A stretch of 64,000 nt of DNA from Psilocybe azurescens (lineage: Eukaryota > Basidiomycota > Agaricomycetes > Agaricales > Agrocybaceae), in NCBI GenBank assembly GCA_023853785.1, contig JAJIRX010000981.1:1-64000 (forward strand). Direction: 5' to 3'. Below the pieces are notes generated by a model that was given only the letters and a program-made list of their open reading frames with translations, searched no databases and was not told the DNA's origin. How positions within the stretch are numbered: the first letter of the stretch is position 1; every line of letters starts with the position of its first letter. Of this stretch, positions 9,866-21,330 are shown piece by piece. A program made the position numbers and the translations under genes.

Positions 9866-11863
9866 GAATATGTGGGGGACACAAAAGCCCTCCCAGCGGG
9901 AGTTACTTTTAGTTCCACCATAGCATCGTATTTTGAAGTCATGGATTGAAGCTTTGACGCATCCTCTGACTGATGACAATAGGAGTCATCCTCAGGGTTG
10001 AATAAAGGACACAAATTGGTACCATAGGCATATTTTGAGACTCTTAGCGCCTACAAAATGGTCCAGATAGAAGGAAACAGCACCATCTGCCGCAGCCTTG
10101 TTCCTTTCATGACAGTTAGCACACAAACACCATGATCGATATACAACAGATACGCACACATGGCGGTCAGGGTGGCATATATCCAGGGTATCATCAGAGA
10201 GCCTGGCTTTCAGGTTCACAAATAGCCAGTTGCTGGCTGCAAAGCTGCCTACAAGAACGACCAACTGAACCATCATAGGGTTTTATCATTCAATCTATCC
10301 ATCTCAGCGATGATTGATGGAATTTAACTCATGGCAATTTGAGTCTCTGATTCAGCACGCTGTTTCTCAATCGATTCCACTATACATTGAATGGATGGTT
10401 CAAAGAAGGAAGCCACATCGGAGCTAGATCAGATAACTGTCGCTCAGCCGAAAAGATGAGCTCATAAACTTGTAGCACTCACCCAAGTAATTTGAGTTGT
10501 CCACTTTGAATATTCAGTAAAGGGTCTCTGTCCCCACACTTTCCGAATTTGATGTACTGCGCGTCATCGTCTTTATGAAATCTGAGCTTGGTTCTCTTGT
10601 TAAAAGATTCAGTCATATTCGGGATATCATCTATAAAGCAAGAGTTTTCCAAAAGGTCTGTGATATTGAAAAAATATGGGTAAATACATGATAGTAAGGA
10701 ATGTTTAAGCCACTGACTCTTGAGGTAATTCCTTGCATTGCTGGTCACAAAGACCGACCCTTGAAAATGGCCTGTAGCAAAAGAAACAGCTCATAAGAAA
10801 GTTGGATTGTGAACATCGTTCCAGAAGTCATACACTCTGGAGCAACCACTTCTTTGAACAATTATGTATCCTGGGATGTTTGTTTATATGCTGTGATATC
10901 AACGACACCTCTGCCTGCATCAACAATGAAGATGCCCTTTCCTTGCTATGAATAACCAGAAACCTTAGGTGGCAGGTCCATTGTGCGATAACGGACGAAG
11001 CTCACCTCCATAATGTGGGTCACCAATCCCTCCTGAATACAGAAGTGCAAGCTGGCCTCGCCTTCTGTAACAAATGAGAGATGCTGCTGCCCAGCTGGAC
11101 TATTTGGAATCAAGCTTGCCCTAACTGCAGCCCACCGCATCTGGCTCTGTTGAGTTTCTTCCCAGCCATTTGGATGTGTGAGCACAAAGTCCATGCAGGT
11201 TTCGAAATTCTTCTACATGTCGGCCCCGTTGAGGCGTGTTTCCTTGATATACGTCCACGCTCATTGGTGGAGGTAGCATAGAATGTCAGCGAAGACATCT
11301 ATCAGTGCCTTCCCTTTGAGAAGAGGTGGGATGGTGTGGCTGGCGATCAACACAGAGTTGGGGCTTTGGGGGCGCAGGCTAAATTTGAACCTGAAAGATT
11401 AACGCCCAAGGGTATAACTGTGCACAATCTTTTGGAAGAACAAAGAGAACTTGCCATTTGCCTTTGTCCATTCTTCGTCTTCAGCATCAGCTTCGATGCC
11501 TTCTCGCTTCACTTCTGCACCTACAGCACACAGTCCTCCGTGTTTATCGTAGTGGATAATTGTGGGTATCTTGGAGTTACCACCAACATGGTCCTCAGTG
11601 GGGAATCTGCATTTCAATGCATCGTGAATGGACCTGACGTGAAAGGGCAAGTTGGAACAAAATATACACACCTTGTTACCGATTGAATCTCAGTGACTTC
11701 TCCCAGATTAAGAATACTGCCAAGCAGAACCCAGTGTTCAGATGAAATATTAAGGAGTAGATATCACACTAACCTGTATGAGATGCCGGCTGAAAGTAGT
11801 CTTAACATCAAAGGCAAGGACAAGCTTGCGTTGGGTGCCGCTGTAAGGCTGCCTGGTTGATAT

Positions 11864-12811
11864 AACTCGACAAAGAGATGGGTCCAGTAAAATAACAGGT
11901 ATTCGTGTATCTGTGCGATTTATATGCCTGCAGTGAGACATAACTGGCCATCCAGAAACTTTGGATCTGCGGTTTCCATGAATTTCCAAGCACGATCGGC
12001 TATGATGATATTGTACATACCTGCAACATTTTTGCGTTAGCAACTTTGTTCCAAAGACCAGTGCATACAGCTTTCATTCTCTCCTTCAGAATCCCCATCT
12101 TCGTTTCAAGTCCCAGTATCGTATTTTTGCATGACACATGTGTAGTACTGTGACACTCAAATTGAAAGGAGGATGCAGGAAACAATGAAGTCTACGGAGA
12201 AGATGCAACAATGCGCTGACGCAGAACTGAACTGTGACGTAGCATGATTTCCCACACAATGCACTCAATATCGAAGTCGTAACTGCTAACTCATCTGTTT
12301 CTGGATGGGGCTCTTGGACCGGCGTCAGAGGTATTAGCAGTCAAAGAGTTGGATAGCGAACTTCCCTGAATCCTGAGCGCTTAGCCATAAAATATGTCTG
12401 GATCCAAAAATTTCAAAACAATCATCCCAGTTTTTGTGATCGGGTACAACAAATATTGAGACACCAAAATAACCTACACAACTCGAACAAAATCCTGAAA
12501 CATGGATTAAAGGCAAGACTGCCACAAACAGCATTGACGGTTTGATGATCTTGTCAATAGTGAATAAAGTTACCTCAATTTTGCAGTCTAGCAGCCAGGA
12601 ACCCAGCGATGTACAACCGACAGGACAGCCAGGACTGAATGTTTGGGTTCAACACGACAAATCCCCAGATCTCGAGCCAAACACTAACATAACACACACC
12701 CATCTCCGAAGGTGGCCAGGCAACCAATAATAGCACACCGGTGGCTATAGAAGTAAACAATGGAAAGACGAAGTAGAGAAGTCCCATGAATTAGCTCGGT
12801 AAATCAAGCAA
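11864..12811. other. Divergent intergenic region, duplicated at 60,601-61,564
   Basis: It lies between the minus-strand Hsp70-like gene and the plus-strand coiled-coil gene and is conserved in copy B. Short unassigned reading frames occur on both strands, and 5' exons of the coiled-coil gene may be among them. I could not fix a gene model. Confidence 0.4.
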
Positions 12812-13960
12812 TTGAGAAGGTTGTTGCACTTGACAAGGGATGAACTGAATTCAATGAAAGAGAAATTGAAACACACAAATGGAACACTCGAGAATTATGA
12901 CAGCTACTTGCACAGAAATATAAAAGAAGCACGTCGCCGGACAGAGGCTGCGCAACAACAGACATGGGAATACAGAGAGCATATCTACATGAAGGACCAA
13001 GAGAACGCCTTTTCCAAGAAAAACTATGCGCATCTGGATCCAAAGTCAATGAGATGGCGAGGTTATTGCAGGAACCAAATGGTGAGCTAAAGGGGGTCCA
13101 CACGTTCTTGATCACATCTGACCAGTACTCTGGTGCCGATATCATCCAAATGGTCGACGTGTTGAATGTCAACATTTTCCAGCTTGCTACTTTTGTAGCT
13201 GAACTGATTGAGGATGAGACAATGTCGGTCAGCTATGAGGAGCATACCCGGAAGCTGAAAACTTGTCAGCACCCTTTGAAAACAGTTTCCGGTACAATCA
13301 GGACAAAGTTATGCACACATCTTGCCAACAAATTCACCCAAGTCCAAACAGAAGAAGATCCTCTACCGCTGCAGCTAGCAATCCAAAGTTATTTGACGAA
13401 TTGGTGCACACAAAGAATGTCTGTCTTTCCTGTAGAACTACAGAAGTCAGTCTTTGATGGCTTATATGAGAGGATAAAATCACCCGGTATGTTGCCAAAT
13501 ATATGCTGTTGCGTCTTTGATATTCTGACAGCAAAGTAGAGGGTCAAGCAGTGTCACGCGAAGATGGAGAGCCATGACAAGTGCCCAGATACAAGATCCT
13601 GACAGTAAAGGGGTTGTTGAGGCCACAGCAAGACCATCCATTTTTTGTTATACCTGTGCAGCTGGTCCTCTTCGGGCGCACAGTCGCATAAGTCAATGAC
13701 GGCTATAGAAAATAAGTTATTTGTCACCATAAAGCAGAGCGCCCATTTGAAGAAGTCAATCCATCAAGGGATAACGACTGCTGAACTGCTGACATGGAAA
13801 TTGATTTTCATTCACAATCCGAAAGATTCATTTGACAACAATGCCATGGACAACAGCTACAGCAATGGTGTCAGCAATTCTGTGGAGTGCGACGACAGGA
13901 AAAGAAGCCATGCATTTTGTACAGTCAGAATGGGCCTGCGGAAGTCCGTGAGAAATAAGG
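12812..13960 (+). pseudogene. Coiled-coil protein, copy A
   Basis: A hypothetical protein type widespread in Agaricomycetes, of unknown function. It starts MRRLLHLTRDELNSMKEK, then has a charged heptad-like helix (about 70 residues). A conserved block follows (HTFLITSDQYSGADIIQMVD ... LNVNIFQLATFVAELIE), ending in PVELQKSVFDGLYERIKSP. An intron with a GTATGT donor follows at about 13,486. Compared with copy B, copy A has one T fewer in the run near 13,010 (frameshift) but keeps the frame near 13,334, where copy B loses it. A second shift sits near 13,556. One-base homopolymer differences in both copies make assembly error as likely as real decay. Confidence 0.6.
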
Positions 13961-14059
13961 GAGAGCCACTAGATTCTCATATTAATGTGCTCCTGAAACC
14001 CAAAGTCGCGTTGAGCTCTGTTTTGGATGATCCTGTGGGTAGTGATGACAATGTATATC

Positions 14060-14785
14060 AGACTACTTGAGGTGTTGAGATGGTGGATGTTGGACGAGCT
14101 TGAGTTCGACGAGTTGAATGTGGACGTTTTGCATTTTTTTCATCTTTCTTCTGTTCCTGTTGAGAGAAACAAATGTCAACCTTGTGAGGATTATGATATA
14201 ATGCTCTCCTGAGGAAATTGACATACCCCACTTGCGTTTAAAGCGAGCCAAAACCAAACTTGGTTTGCCTGCTTTCAAATCTGCTTGAGCCTCCATTAAT
14301 TCAACAGAAGCAAGCAACATCAGAGTGAAGTGGATCTAAGATGGCCTGAGCATTCTTGGACGAGAGTTGCTGTGAGCACAATGTGTTAAATTTTCCTCTG
14401 ATATATTCTGTAGCGATAGTGTTATCTCCTCACATAACCTAATGTCGGAAAGAGTGATGATGTTAAATGGTTTGGAGACCTGAAATCGATGGGACATATG
14501 CCAGTCTGTGTAAATTAGATAAAAACTCACCTTTGTTTTGAGAGAAACAAGGTAATGGGGTATTTTTGCCCACAATCCCACCGACTGTAGAATAAAGATG
14601 TAGAACAACAATAAAACCATAACAATGCCGACTCAACCTCAAAGAATGACCCAATGATGTGAGCATGTTGTGGGCACAACATCCTGGATGCAAGCAGTGA
14701 ATCCCTTCAGATCTTGTTGTCAGTGAGAACTTGTCACTTTGTGTAGCTCTCTGGCAGGATAATCGGCCAACATTGGAACATAAGT
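14060..14785 (-). other. Unrecognised multi-exon minus-strand gene, copy A
   Basis: Conserved in copy B (62,812-63,540). An intron with donor GTGAGTTTTTATC and acceptor GATTTCAG separates a hydrophobic exon (VLLLFYIFILQSVGLWAKI at ~14,580) from a following exon starting VSKPFNIITL. A third piece starts MLLASVELMEAQADLKAGKP near 14,320. The hydrophobic stretch suggests a membrane segment. Function unknown. Confidence 0.3.
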
Positions 14786-15320
14786 GTAGCAGTCTGGGTT
14801 TTCCACTACTATATAAGTCCATGGCCACCCCAGGAAACATGTACTGGAGTAACAGGTGTGACGATCTGAGAGTTGTAATGTCGAAGCCTGACTTGGTTCA
14901 GACTTATCTTGGGACAGATAGTCCAACGGTTGTGCCATGTGCAATTCTGGCATGTTCCATTTTAGGCAGAAACATTACATATAAAGGATCGCCGTTGGCA
15001 ATCAGGCCTTGCTGTAGGCCGAGTCATAGACTGTGCTATACATAAGCAAACAATACTAAGCCCACCTTAGAAGATCGACAAACATATACACAATTTTTGA
15101 TAATTTTTTTTTTTGTAAACATGAGACCCAGATCATTACAGTCACAAACTAGTAAACCAATGCGGCCCCTCATTGTATACATATTTAATAAAAATTACTA
15201 CCATCTGCTCTTCTTTGCAGGACTGGCAACGGTTGCAATGTCAGCATGATCCTCTTCATCTTGAACACCTGTATTGCCGAATCAGATATTTGCACCACAG
15301 ACAAGACAAGATACATATGA

Positions 15321-16752
15321 TCACTTATGATGCTTTGTTCTGGTTCCTGCAGAGGGAGCTCCTTCTGAACCACTCCCTGCGGTAACAGGTTCTTCCCCAG
15401 AACCAGAGGAGGGACCAGCTGAGGTCAACTTGATGCTCCCAACAGTATCAGTAGAGCTGGAAATAGGGACAGTGGTGCCAGCGAGGATGCCGCCATTTGC
15501 AAGGGTAAAATTGGGCTGTTTGACACCATTTGGGAAGGGAACAAACAATCACGCTGCGTTGATTTGTTGGCTGCAAGACGGGGTCTGAGGAGTGCGAGAT
15601 GGTTTCTTAGGAGAAGCCAAATTCTTGAATGGACTACAAAGGACAGGGGGAGGGGGTCTCAAAATACTGACACTTTCCACTTTTGCGGAGAAAGTATTGC
15701 TTGCTTTGACGCGTTGAGAGTTGGCTGCCATATGATAGTGCTTTAAGCTAAACGTCACCTCCACCATGGCGCCAACGAGCTTGCTTTCCCATGTCTTGGG
15801 CCTGGTATCCAAGTTCTCGTTTGCATTGTACAAGGGTAAACAGCATATTTGGTGGGATTGCTTGACGAGGTCAAACCAGGGTGTACAATCGGCGTTGACA
15901 TTGTACCCCGCCGTGATTGCGTTCACGTTCAGGGGCTTAAGGAGAAATATTAGTATGACTACTTTTGAAGGAAAAGCAAGATTACTCACTATTGTTATCA
16001 TCAGTCTAACAGTAGAATACATATAAGAATAATCAGTACGTATACAGAGCAAAAAAAAAAAACAAAACAAAAAAAAACAAAAAAAAAAAGACATACCTTT
16101 GGCTCCCACAAGGGATAGTTAAATCTCATGGTCCTTCCATCTTCGATGAGAAAGAATTGCCTAAGGGAAGTCTTCGTGATTTTGTCTTGAAGACTCAACA
16201 GATTGTCGTAGTTGACATCATAGTCCAGTCCAAAATCTGAGTCCAGCACAGGCTTTGCGATTTTGAACTGGAGCTTGGTGGCCTTCGCAGTCTTGAGTGG
16301 GTCGGCATATGCTGGGTTGAAATTCCCCTGAACACCTAGGGACATTATGTGAGTGATTGCAGTCCCCACCATATTATAGAGACAAACTCACCGAGATATG
16401 GCCTATTACTGACCACCACTCCCACCACAATTGTGTAAGCAGGCTCAATGGGGTCAGTTGGACCACCAGCGATCACCAAAATGTCTGATCCCATGCTACG
16501 CCATTGAACGTAGTTCATGAACGATGGGGACTCCGCATATTGAGAGAGGGCATGAAGTTGCTGGCGTACGAAAGGGCCGTTGAAAGGGGGGGGGCTACAA
16601 GCGAGGCCATAATCAGTACATGGAAAACAAAAACAAAAATGAATGAATATGCACGGTGGCTGACTCATGATAATTGCAAGATAAGAAGGAGAACCCGGGC
16701 TCAGGAGAGAAATATTGGGTGGGCAGCAGCAAAGTGAGATAAAAGGTTTCAA
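15321..16752 (-). CDS. Conserved hypothetical protein, multi-exon
   Basis: A minus-strand gene whose exons can be followed in order: NGPFVRQQLHALSQYAESPS and YVQWRSMGSDILVIAGGPTD (~16,560-16,450); then GNFNPAYADPLKTAKATKLQ and RQFFLIEDGRTMRFNYPLWE (~16,330-16,100); then PLNVNAITAGYNVNADCTPW and ESKLVGAMVEVTFSLKHYHM (~15,940-15,720); then FPNGVKQPNFTLANGG and a Ser/Gly-rich tail (~15,540-15,340). Exons are separated by short introns; one contains an A-rich stretch at 16,051-16,090. It looks intact. I do not recognise the family and assign no function. Confidence 0.5.
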
Positions 16753-16884
16753 TTACAGTTTATGTAGAAAATTCTGCCTTTGCTTGTGACCAAGAGACCA
16801 TTGGCTGATTAGGTTTCGCTGCGTACGCTATGATATAACGCAAAATGGTGTCCTCTCACTCCCATTTGTTCGCCCTCACACAAC

Positions 16885-18600
16885 TCAACACGTCATCCAA
16901 AAAAAATAAAGGGAAGCAATCGTGGAATGTCCAAGAAGCCCATGACCACGATGAATCGGGGACCTTCCTTGGATCTCGTCCTTCATATCCAATACTGTAT
17001 GCCTGTCGTTAGAACCTAGCACGCAAAAGGTACAATGAGATGGGATAACATTCAAACGCACATTGAACACGATGATACACACGATATTTTGCAGCCATTT
17101 CAACTTTGTTATCGACCATCGTTGCACTGTCCAGACCCATCAACGACAACAGAATTAAAACAGCTCTATATCACATATGTACCTAATAAACATTACAGGA
17201 ACGAATAGGAACACAGGGTGCAAATTACCAACTTCCCACCCCATTTTAATGCAACGATCAATGTTCTAGAGTCCATACCAAATCTGATAACAAGATGGGT
17301 AAGCATGTTTGAAATAAAATAATGAAATAGAAAGAAAAATGAAGAACTTGCGGGGAAAGGGGAATACGCGATCATTCTCTTCCACCTTTTTTCCAACTCA
17401 CAATGCTTCTCAGGAGGGTCCTCAAACATTGCACAAGCCGATGAGTGACAAAAAGTTCACGCGGACAGCAATCCATCCACCGAACAGCACGTAAACTGCA
17501 ATAATACCTGCATGCCGATGAGTTGATCTATCTTGCTCCATCAACCCACTTTGACTGCACAAAAGACCGACAGTTGGGCAGGGGAACAGATAAATTGTGA
17601 TTTTGTACGCCAGCGAGTGGTAAAGACTAGAGTGAAAGGATGAACCGGGACAGGAGTCAGTCAATCAAGCCAACCGATGATTGGCCAAATGTAACAAATA
17701 ACCATACATACCTCACGGGAGGCCGGTGCTGAATCAAGTAATCTACCGAGGACGCAACATATTGATTTGTAGCACACAGGAAGAGTATGAACTGAGTGGA
17801 AGAATATGAAAAACTCATATAGAATACTGTATCCGTGTTACATTGACATTTTTGCGAACATTGTAATCATAAAATTGACGTGAATCAAATGGTTTACTAA
17901 GCAGAAATCAATGAATTATGGGGCTATCTCTACAGAATGGCAATATCATCTATGGACGTCACCAACCCTTTATCGATATCATGAAACAACAGAAATGTGA
18001 CCCGAATAAGACTGCCCACTAACACAGAACCTATGTCTGATGCTTGTACATCTTCCCCAGCCTTTGTCACAGTATAAACAGACATTGCGTAGTCCTCAAC
18101 AATTTCAGAGAGATATGATGTGTGTTCCGGGAGCACAGGATACCAGGGATTAATGCGATGGCGCACCCAATCTAATTTGCATAAGTCGTTGGACAGGACG
18201 TCGATGGAAAAGACACTCACGTAGGAAATGCACTGCCTATATAAACATTAGTTTTCCAGTCAATAAAGACAACTGTTCCACTGACCTTTGACTGAAAGAT
18301 TGGGGGATTGAACCTGAGACAAGCCACACCATTTGATGTGGTTGATAGGAAAGGGTCATCGCTCTGTTTATTTCCTGGCAATACTTCCAGAAGATCGGCC
18401 ACGTTCTCCAGAGCAACATCAAAATCGTCCTCGTAACCAGGAATACCTTGGGGACAAGTCAACTTGAAGATGTGTCTTGCATCTGCCAGGCTTCCATGCC
18501 CAGGCTCAAAATCACCAGAGGGTCCCAACAATGCACATTCCCTGGAAACCAATCCCACTACAACACAACACTTTTGGTACTGAACCAGAGTTCCATGCAA
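16885..18600 (-). other. Unrecognised minus-strand gene pieces
   Basis: Several exon-like frames occur. The piece at 18,217-18,600 reads GYEDDFDVALENVADLLEVL and ends near VVFIDWKTN. The piece at 17,930-18,220 reads DWVRHRINPWYPVLPEHTSY. A more hydrophobic set at 17,130-17,664 contains GIIAVYVLFGGWIAVRVNFL, a possible membrane segment. They may represent two genes. No family recognised. Confidence 0.35.
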
Positions 18601-19014
18601 ACAGGATAAGACACAGTCAATTTTTGCCAGCAGGACGTTCAGAGGAATCTGTCACCAGATAAATAATTGTCGCAGACCAGCAAATGCGGTCTCAGCTCTT
18701 GTAGATCTATACAAACAACACAACAGAATCAAAATGCAAACATGAGACAGACAAATCTAGCAACATTACCTGCATCATCATGAAGGGAACGACAGTTATC
18801 ACTGTTGCTCATACGGAAGTTTGAGCGGTACATTGAACAAGACTTCTACCAGCCCCTACAGCAACGGAAAAGATACGACAGACAGTCCAGGACCCAAGGA
18901 ATGTGTAGAAAAAAGCTTCTAGGCTTTGTCTAACAGATTTTACTAACACTGATTGCATTTCAAGGCTTACAGGGGATGTCACACACAATGGAGGTCTTTC
19001 CTTTCCCCACACAA

Positions 19015-19325
19015 TCCATATGGACTCCAGTGGACTCCAGTGGACTCTCTGTCCAGCCAAACTGGCTGACAGATTGTCCAGTCCACTGGACTGGAACTGG
19101 ACTGCAGTCCACTGGAGTCCACTGGACTCACACTGGACTCCTGCCAAATTTTCAGTCCAGTCTCAGTCCAGTGGATTATGAGTCCAGTCAAGTCCACTGG
19201 AGTCCACTGGAGTCCACTGGACTGGGGCTTAAATATTCACTGAACAACAACAAATAATATATTTATTAGCACAGTCCAGTGGAGTCCAGTGGAGTCCAGT
19301 TGAATCCACTGGGGTCCACTGGATG
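19015..19325. repeat. Left subterminal palindromes of composite element 2
   Basis: Repeated TGGACTCCAG, CCAGTGGACT and GGAGTCCACTGG units in both orientations, so each ~10-bp unit is a near-dyad. The matching right block lies at 20,888-21,115. Confidence 0.85.
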
Positions 19326-19659
19326 CAATAATTAACACAATATCTGAAGTATGATCATTAGTTATTAATATTAATTGCAAAAAATAAAAGAGTATAATCA
19401 ATTGAAATAAACTCTATGAAATAACAATTAAATGAAACAATGGTTAAATGTACTTGGGAGCAAAGTCTCCCTATGGATACAATTTTGTATTTTGTTCAGT
19501 CCGCGGGGTCAAATTTCACAAGCACATGTGATGCACATGTGTGCCCGGCATCGGCCGATCGGCACGACAACCATCAAATGAACAACCCCAACATTTCTTC
19601 CGACTACCACCACCACCACCTTGTCAGTCGGAGCCAGGCGACAGCCAACCTGACGCGAC

Positions 19660-20690
19660 AGAGGTTGACGACCGAGGACGAGGACGAGGACGCCGGACAG
19701 CGGCTGCGACAGGGACGAGAGACGGACGCCGGACGGCAGGGACGAGGGACGAGGACGCAGACGCAGACATGGACGCGACAGCGACAAGGACAGACACAGA
19801 CAACAGGGACGAGGACGCAGACAAGGACGTGGATGCAACAGGGACGAGGACGGACGGGGACAACAGGGACGAGGGATGAGGACGGGGGACGAGGATGAGG
19901 ACGCAGACACAGACAGCGGCTGCGACAGGGACGAGGACAGATGGAGACGACAGCAACAAGGACGCAGGACGTGGACGGTGGCTGCAACAGCGACGAGGAC
20001 AGACATGCACAGCAGGGACAAGGACGGACATGCACGGCAGGGACAAGGACGGACATGCACGGCAGGGACAAGGACGGACATGCACGGCAGGGACAAGGAC
20101 AAGGACAAGGACATGGACGTGGACGCTGACAGGGACAAGGACACGGATGTGGACGCTGACAGGGACAAGGACACGGACATGGACACGACAGGGACAAGGA
20201 CAACGGACGTGGACGCGACAGGGATGCAGACAAGGACGAGGACGCAGACGTGGACACGACAGGGATGAGGACAAGGACAAGGACGCAGACGTGGACACAA
20301 CAGGGACGAGGACACAGACGTGGACACAACAGGGACACAGACGAGGACGAGGACACAGACAAGGACGAGGACACAGACGAGGATGAGGACGTAGACGAGG
20401 GCGAGGACGCAGGCGAGGACGAGGACGCAGACGAGGACGAGGGCAGCGAGGACGAGGCGCAGACGCAGACGAGGACGAGGACGCAGACGAGGACGAGGAC
20501 GCAGACGAGGACAAGGACGCAGACGAGGACGCAGACGAGGACAAGGACGCAGACGAGGACAAGGACGCAGATGAGGACAAGGACGCAGACGAGGACGAGG
20601 ACGCAGACGAGGACGAGGATGCAGACGGCGGCTGCGACAGCGACAAGGATGGGTACGGCGGCTGCGACAGCGATGGATACGGATGTGGTA
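19660..20690 (+). repeat. GAC-NNN hexamer body of composite element 2
   Basis: About 1 kb of imperfect hexamers in which GAC alternates with GAG, GCA, AAG, GTG or AGG. Because stop codons are rare in such a repeat, frames stay open on both strands. A minus-strand frame runs 401 codons (Arg/Pro/Leu/Val-rich) and another 362 (Ser/Ala/Val-rich); plus-strand frames are Asp/Glu/Thr/Arg-rich. None can be preferred as a real protein. Confidence 0.85.
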
Positions 20691-20887
20691 CCGATGACCC
20701 GACGGACGACACATACGATGGTAAAGTACTGCTCCAGCTCCCCCTTTTTATTTTTTATTTTATTATCTTTTTTCTTCCTTTTGTCTTGGCCCTCGCATGT
20801 AGATATGTAGTAATGTATTAAATAGTTATTAATATACTTTATTCCACTAATCTGAATTTATGTTAAGATTGAATTTATTTACTGTGT

Positions 20888-21115
20888 CAAGTCCAGTGGA
20901 CTCCAGTGGACTCCAGTGGACTCCAGTGGACTCCAGTGGACTCCAATGGACTACAGTGGACTACAGTGGACTACAGTTATTTTAGTCCATATTCACTGTA
21001 TAGTATAAGATCTACTAAAGTGCAGTGGAATCCACTGGAGTCCACTGGACTCTGTTTACCTTTTACACTCAGTATATAGGCAAGTCCAGTGGAGTCCACT
21101 GGAGTCCACTGGAGT
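20888..21115. repeat. Right subterminal palindromes of composite element 2
   Basis: Five consecutive GTGGACTCCA units, three GTGGACTACA units, then GGAGTCCACTGG units in the opposite orientation next to the terminus. The last ~135 bp recur as a solo fragment at 1429-1558. Confidence 0.85.
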
Positions 21116-21330
21116 CCATATGGACTGTGTGGGGGATGGTAAAGTACTGCACACAATGAGTAAACGAGCGAAGGAGCATCAGTGAATTTTTAAATTCTGA
21201 ACAACTACTAATCTCTATTTGCCAACAGCCTTTGATGTACATGTGAGTCTTTCAGATAAGATAAGCACGTGATGAGCTCAAGAGTTCCCCAATCGAACAC
21301 AGACATGATATCACTGCAACACAAAACACT

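Larger units (their letters stand above)
7145..9891 (-). mobile_element. Palindrome-rich composite element, copy 1
   Basis: An insertion of 2747 bp flanked by the perfect 9-bp direct repeat CCCAGCGGG (7136-7144 and 9892-9900). The paralogous unoccupied site lies at about 58,442-58,450. Its ends read inward as CAGTACTTCTCACTCCCCCA and AGGGCTTTTGTGTCCCCCAC, then CATATTC. Order along the minus strand: right terminus with ATTCCGCTGCGGAAT palindromes, conserved head (9470-9640), intron (9218-9274), triplet body (to ~8567), T-rich tract, AT block (~8340-8430), internal palindromes, a KDZ-associated gene fragment, ~45-bp tandem repeats and a GGAATAGAG-rich left end. It encodes no transposase, so it is presumably non-autonomous. 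Confidence 0.85.
6889..11863 (-). pseudogene. Hsp70-like ATPase, copy A, interrupted
   Basis: Encodes the Hsp70/actin-fold ATPase type expanded in mushrooms, recognisable in the same exons as copy B (58,155-60,600). Visible blocks include TDFVLTHPNGWE-like sequence (~11,194), the VDAG phosphate region (~10,930) and DGAVSFYLDHFVGA (~10,070). The start codon seen in copy B is ATA here (11,861-11,863). The first phosphate loop reads FDVKTTF, where family members normally have a glycine (DVGTT). A 2.7-kb element splits the C-terminal exon, a hairpin element replaces part of the last exon, and the final ~30 codons are missing at 6888. A further frameshift near 9918 is a one-base shorter A-run than in copy B. 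Confidence 0.8.
6889..14785. repeat. Segmental duplication, copy A (left part)
   Basis: With the element at 7145-9891 and the hairpin at 6917-6981 left out, this stretch is colinear and highly similar to 58,271-63,564 in the same orientation. It carries the Hsp70-like and coiled-coil genes. Similarity stops at ATAAGT (14,780-14,785) and resumes at 42,767 with the same hexamer, where the match to 63,559-64,000 continues. Confidence 0.9.
18991..21149 (+). mobile_element. Palindrome-rich composite element, copy 2
   Basis: Flanked by the perfect 9-bp direct repeat CACACAATG (18,982-18,990 and 21,150-21,158). Ends read inward GAGGTCTTTCCTTTCCCCAC and CAGTACTTTACCATCCCCCA, each followed by CACA(A/G)TCCATATGGACTCC. 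Order: left palindromes (19,015-19,320), AT-rich spacer, head (~19,550-19,660), GAC-hexamer body (19,660-20,690), T-rich tract (20,737-20,785), AT block (20,800-20,870), right palindromes (20,888-21,115), end. Length is 2159 bp. The head is shorter than in copies 1 and 3 and I see no intron here. No transposase. Confidence 0.9.

Noticed and set aside
19509..20714. Long minus-strand frames of 401 and 362 codons
   Set aside because: They come from a stop-poor GAC hexamer repeat that is open in several frames on both strands. No frame has non-repetitive support, so I do not call a protein.
19015..21115. CRISPR-like regularly spaced repeats
   Set aside because: The units are overlapping dyads without unique spacers and the genome is eukaryotic.
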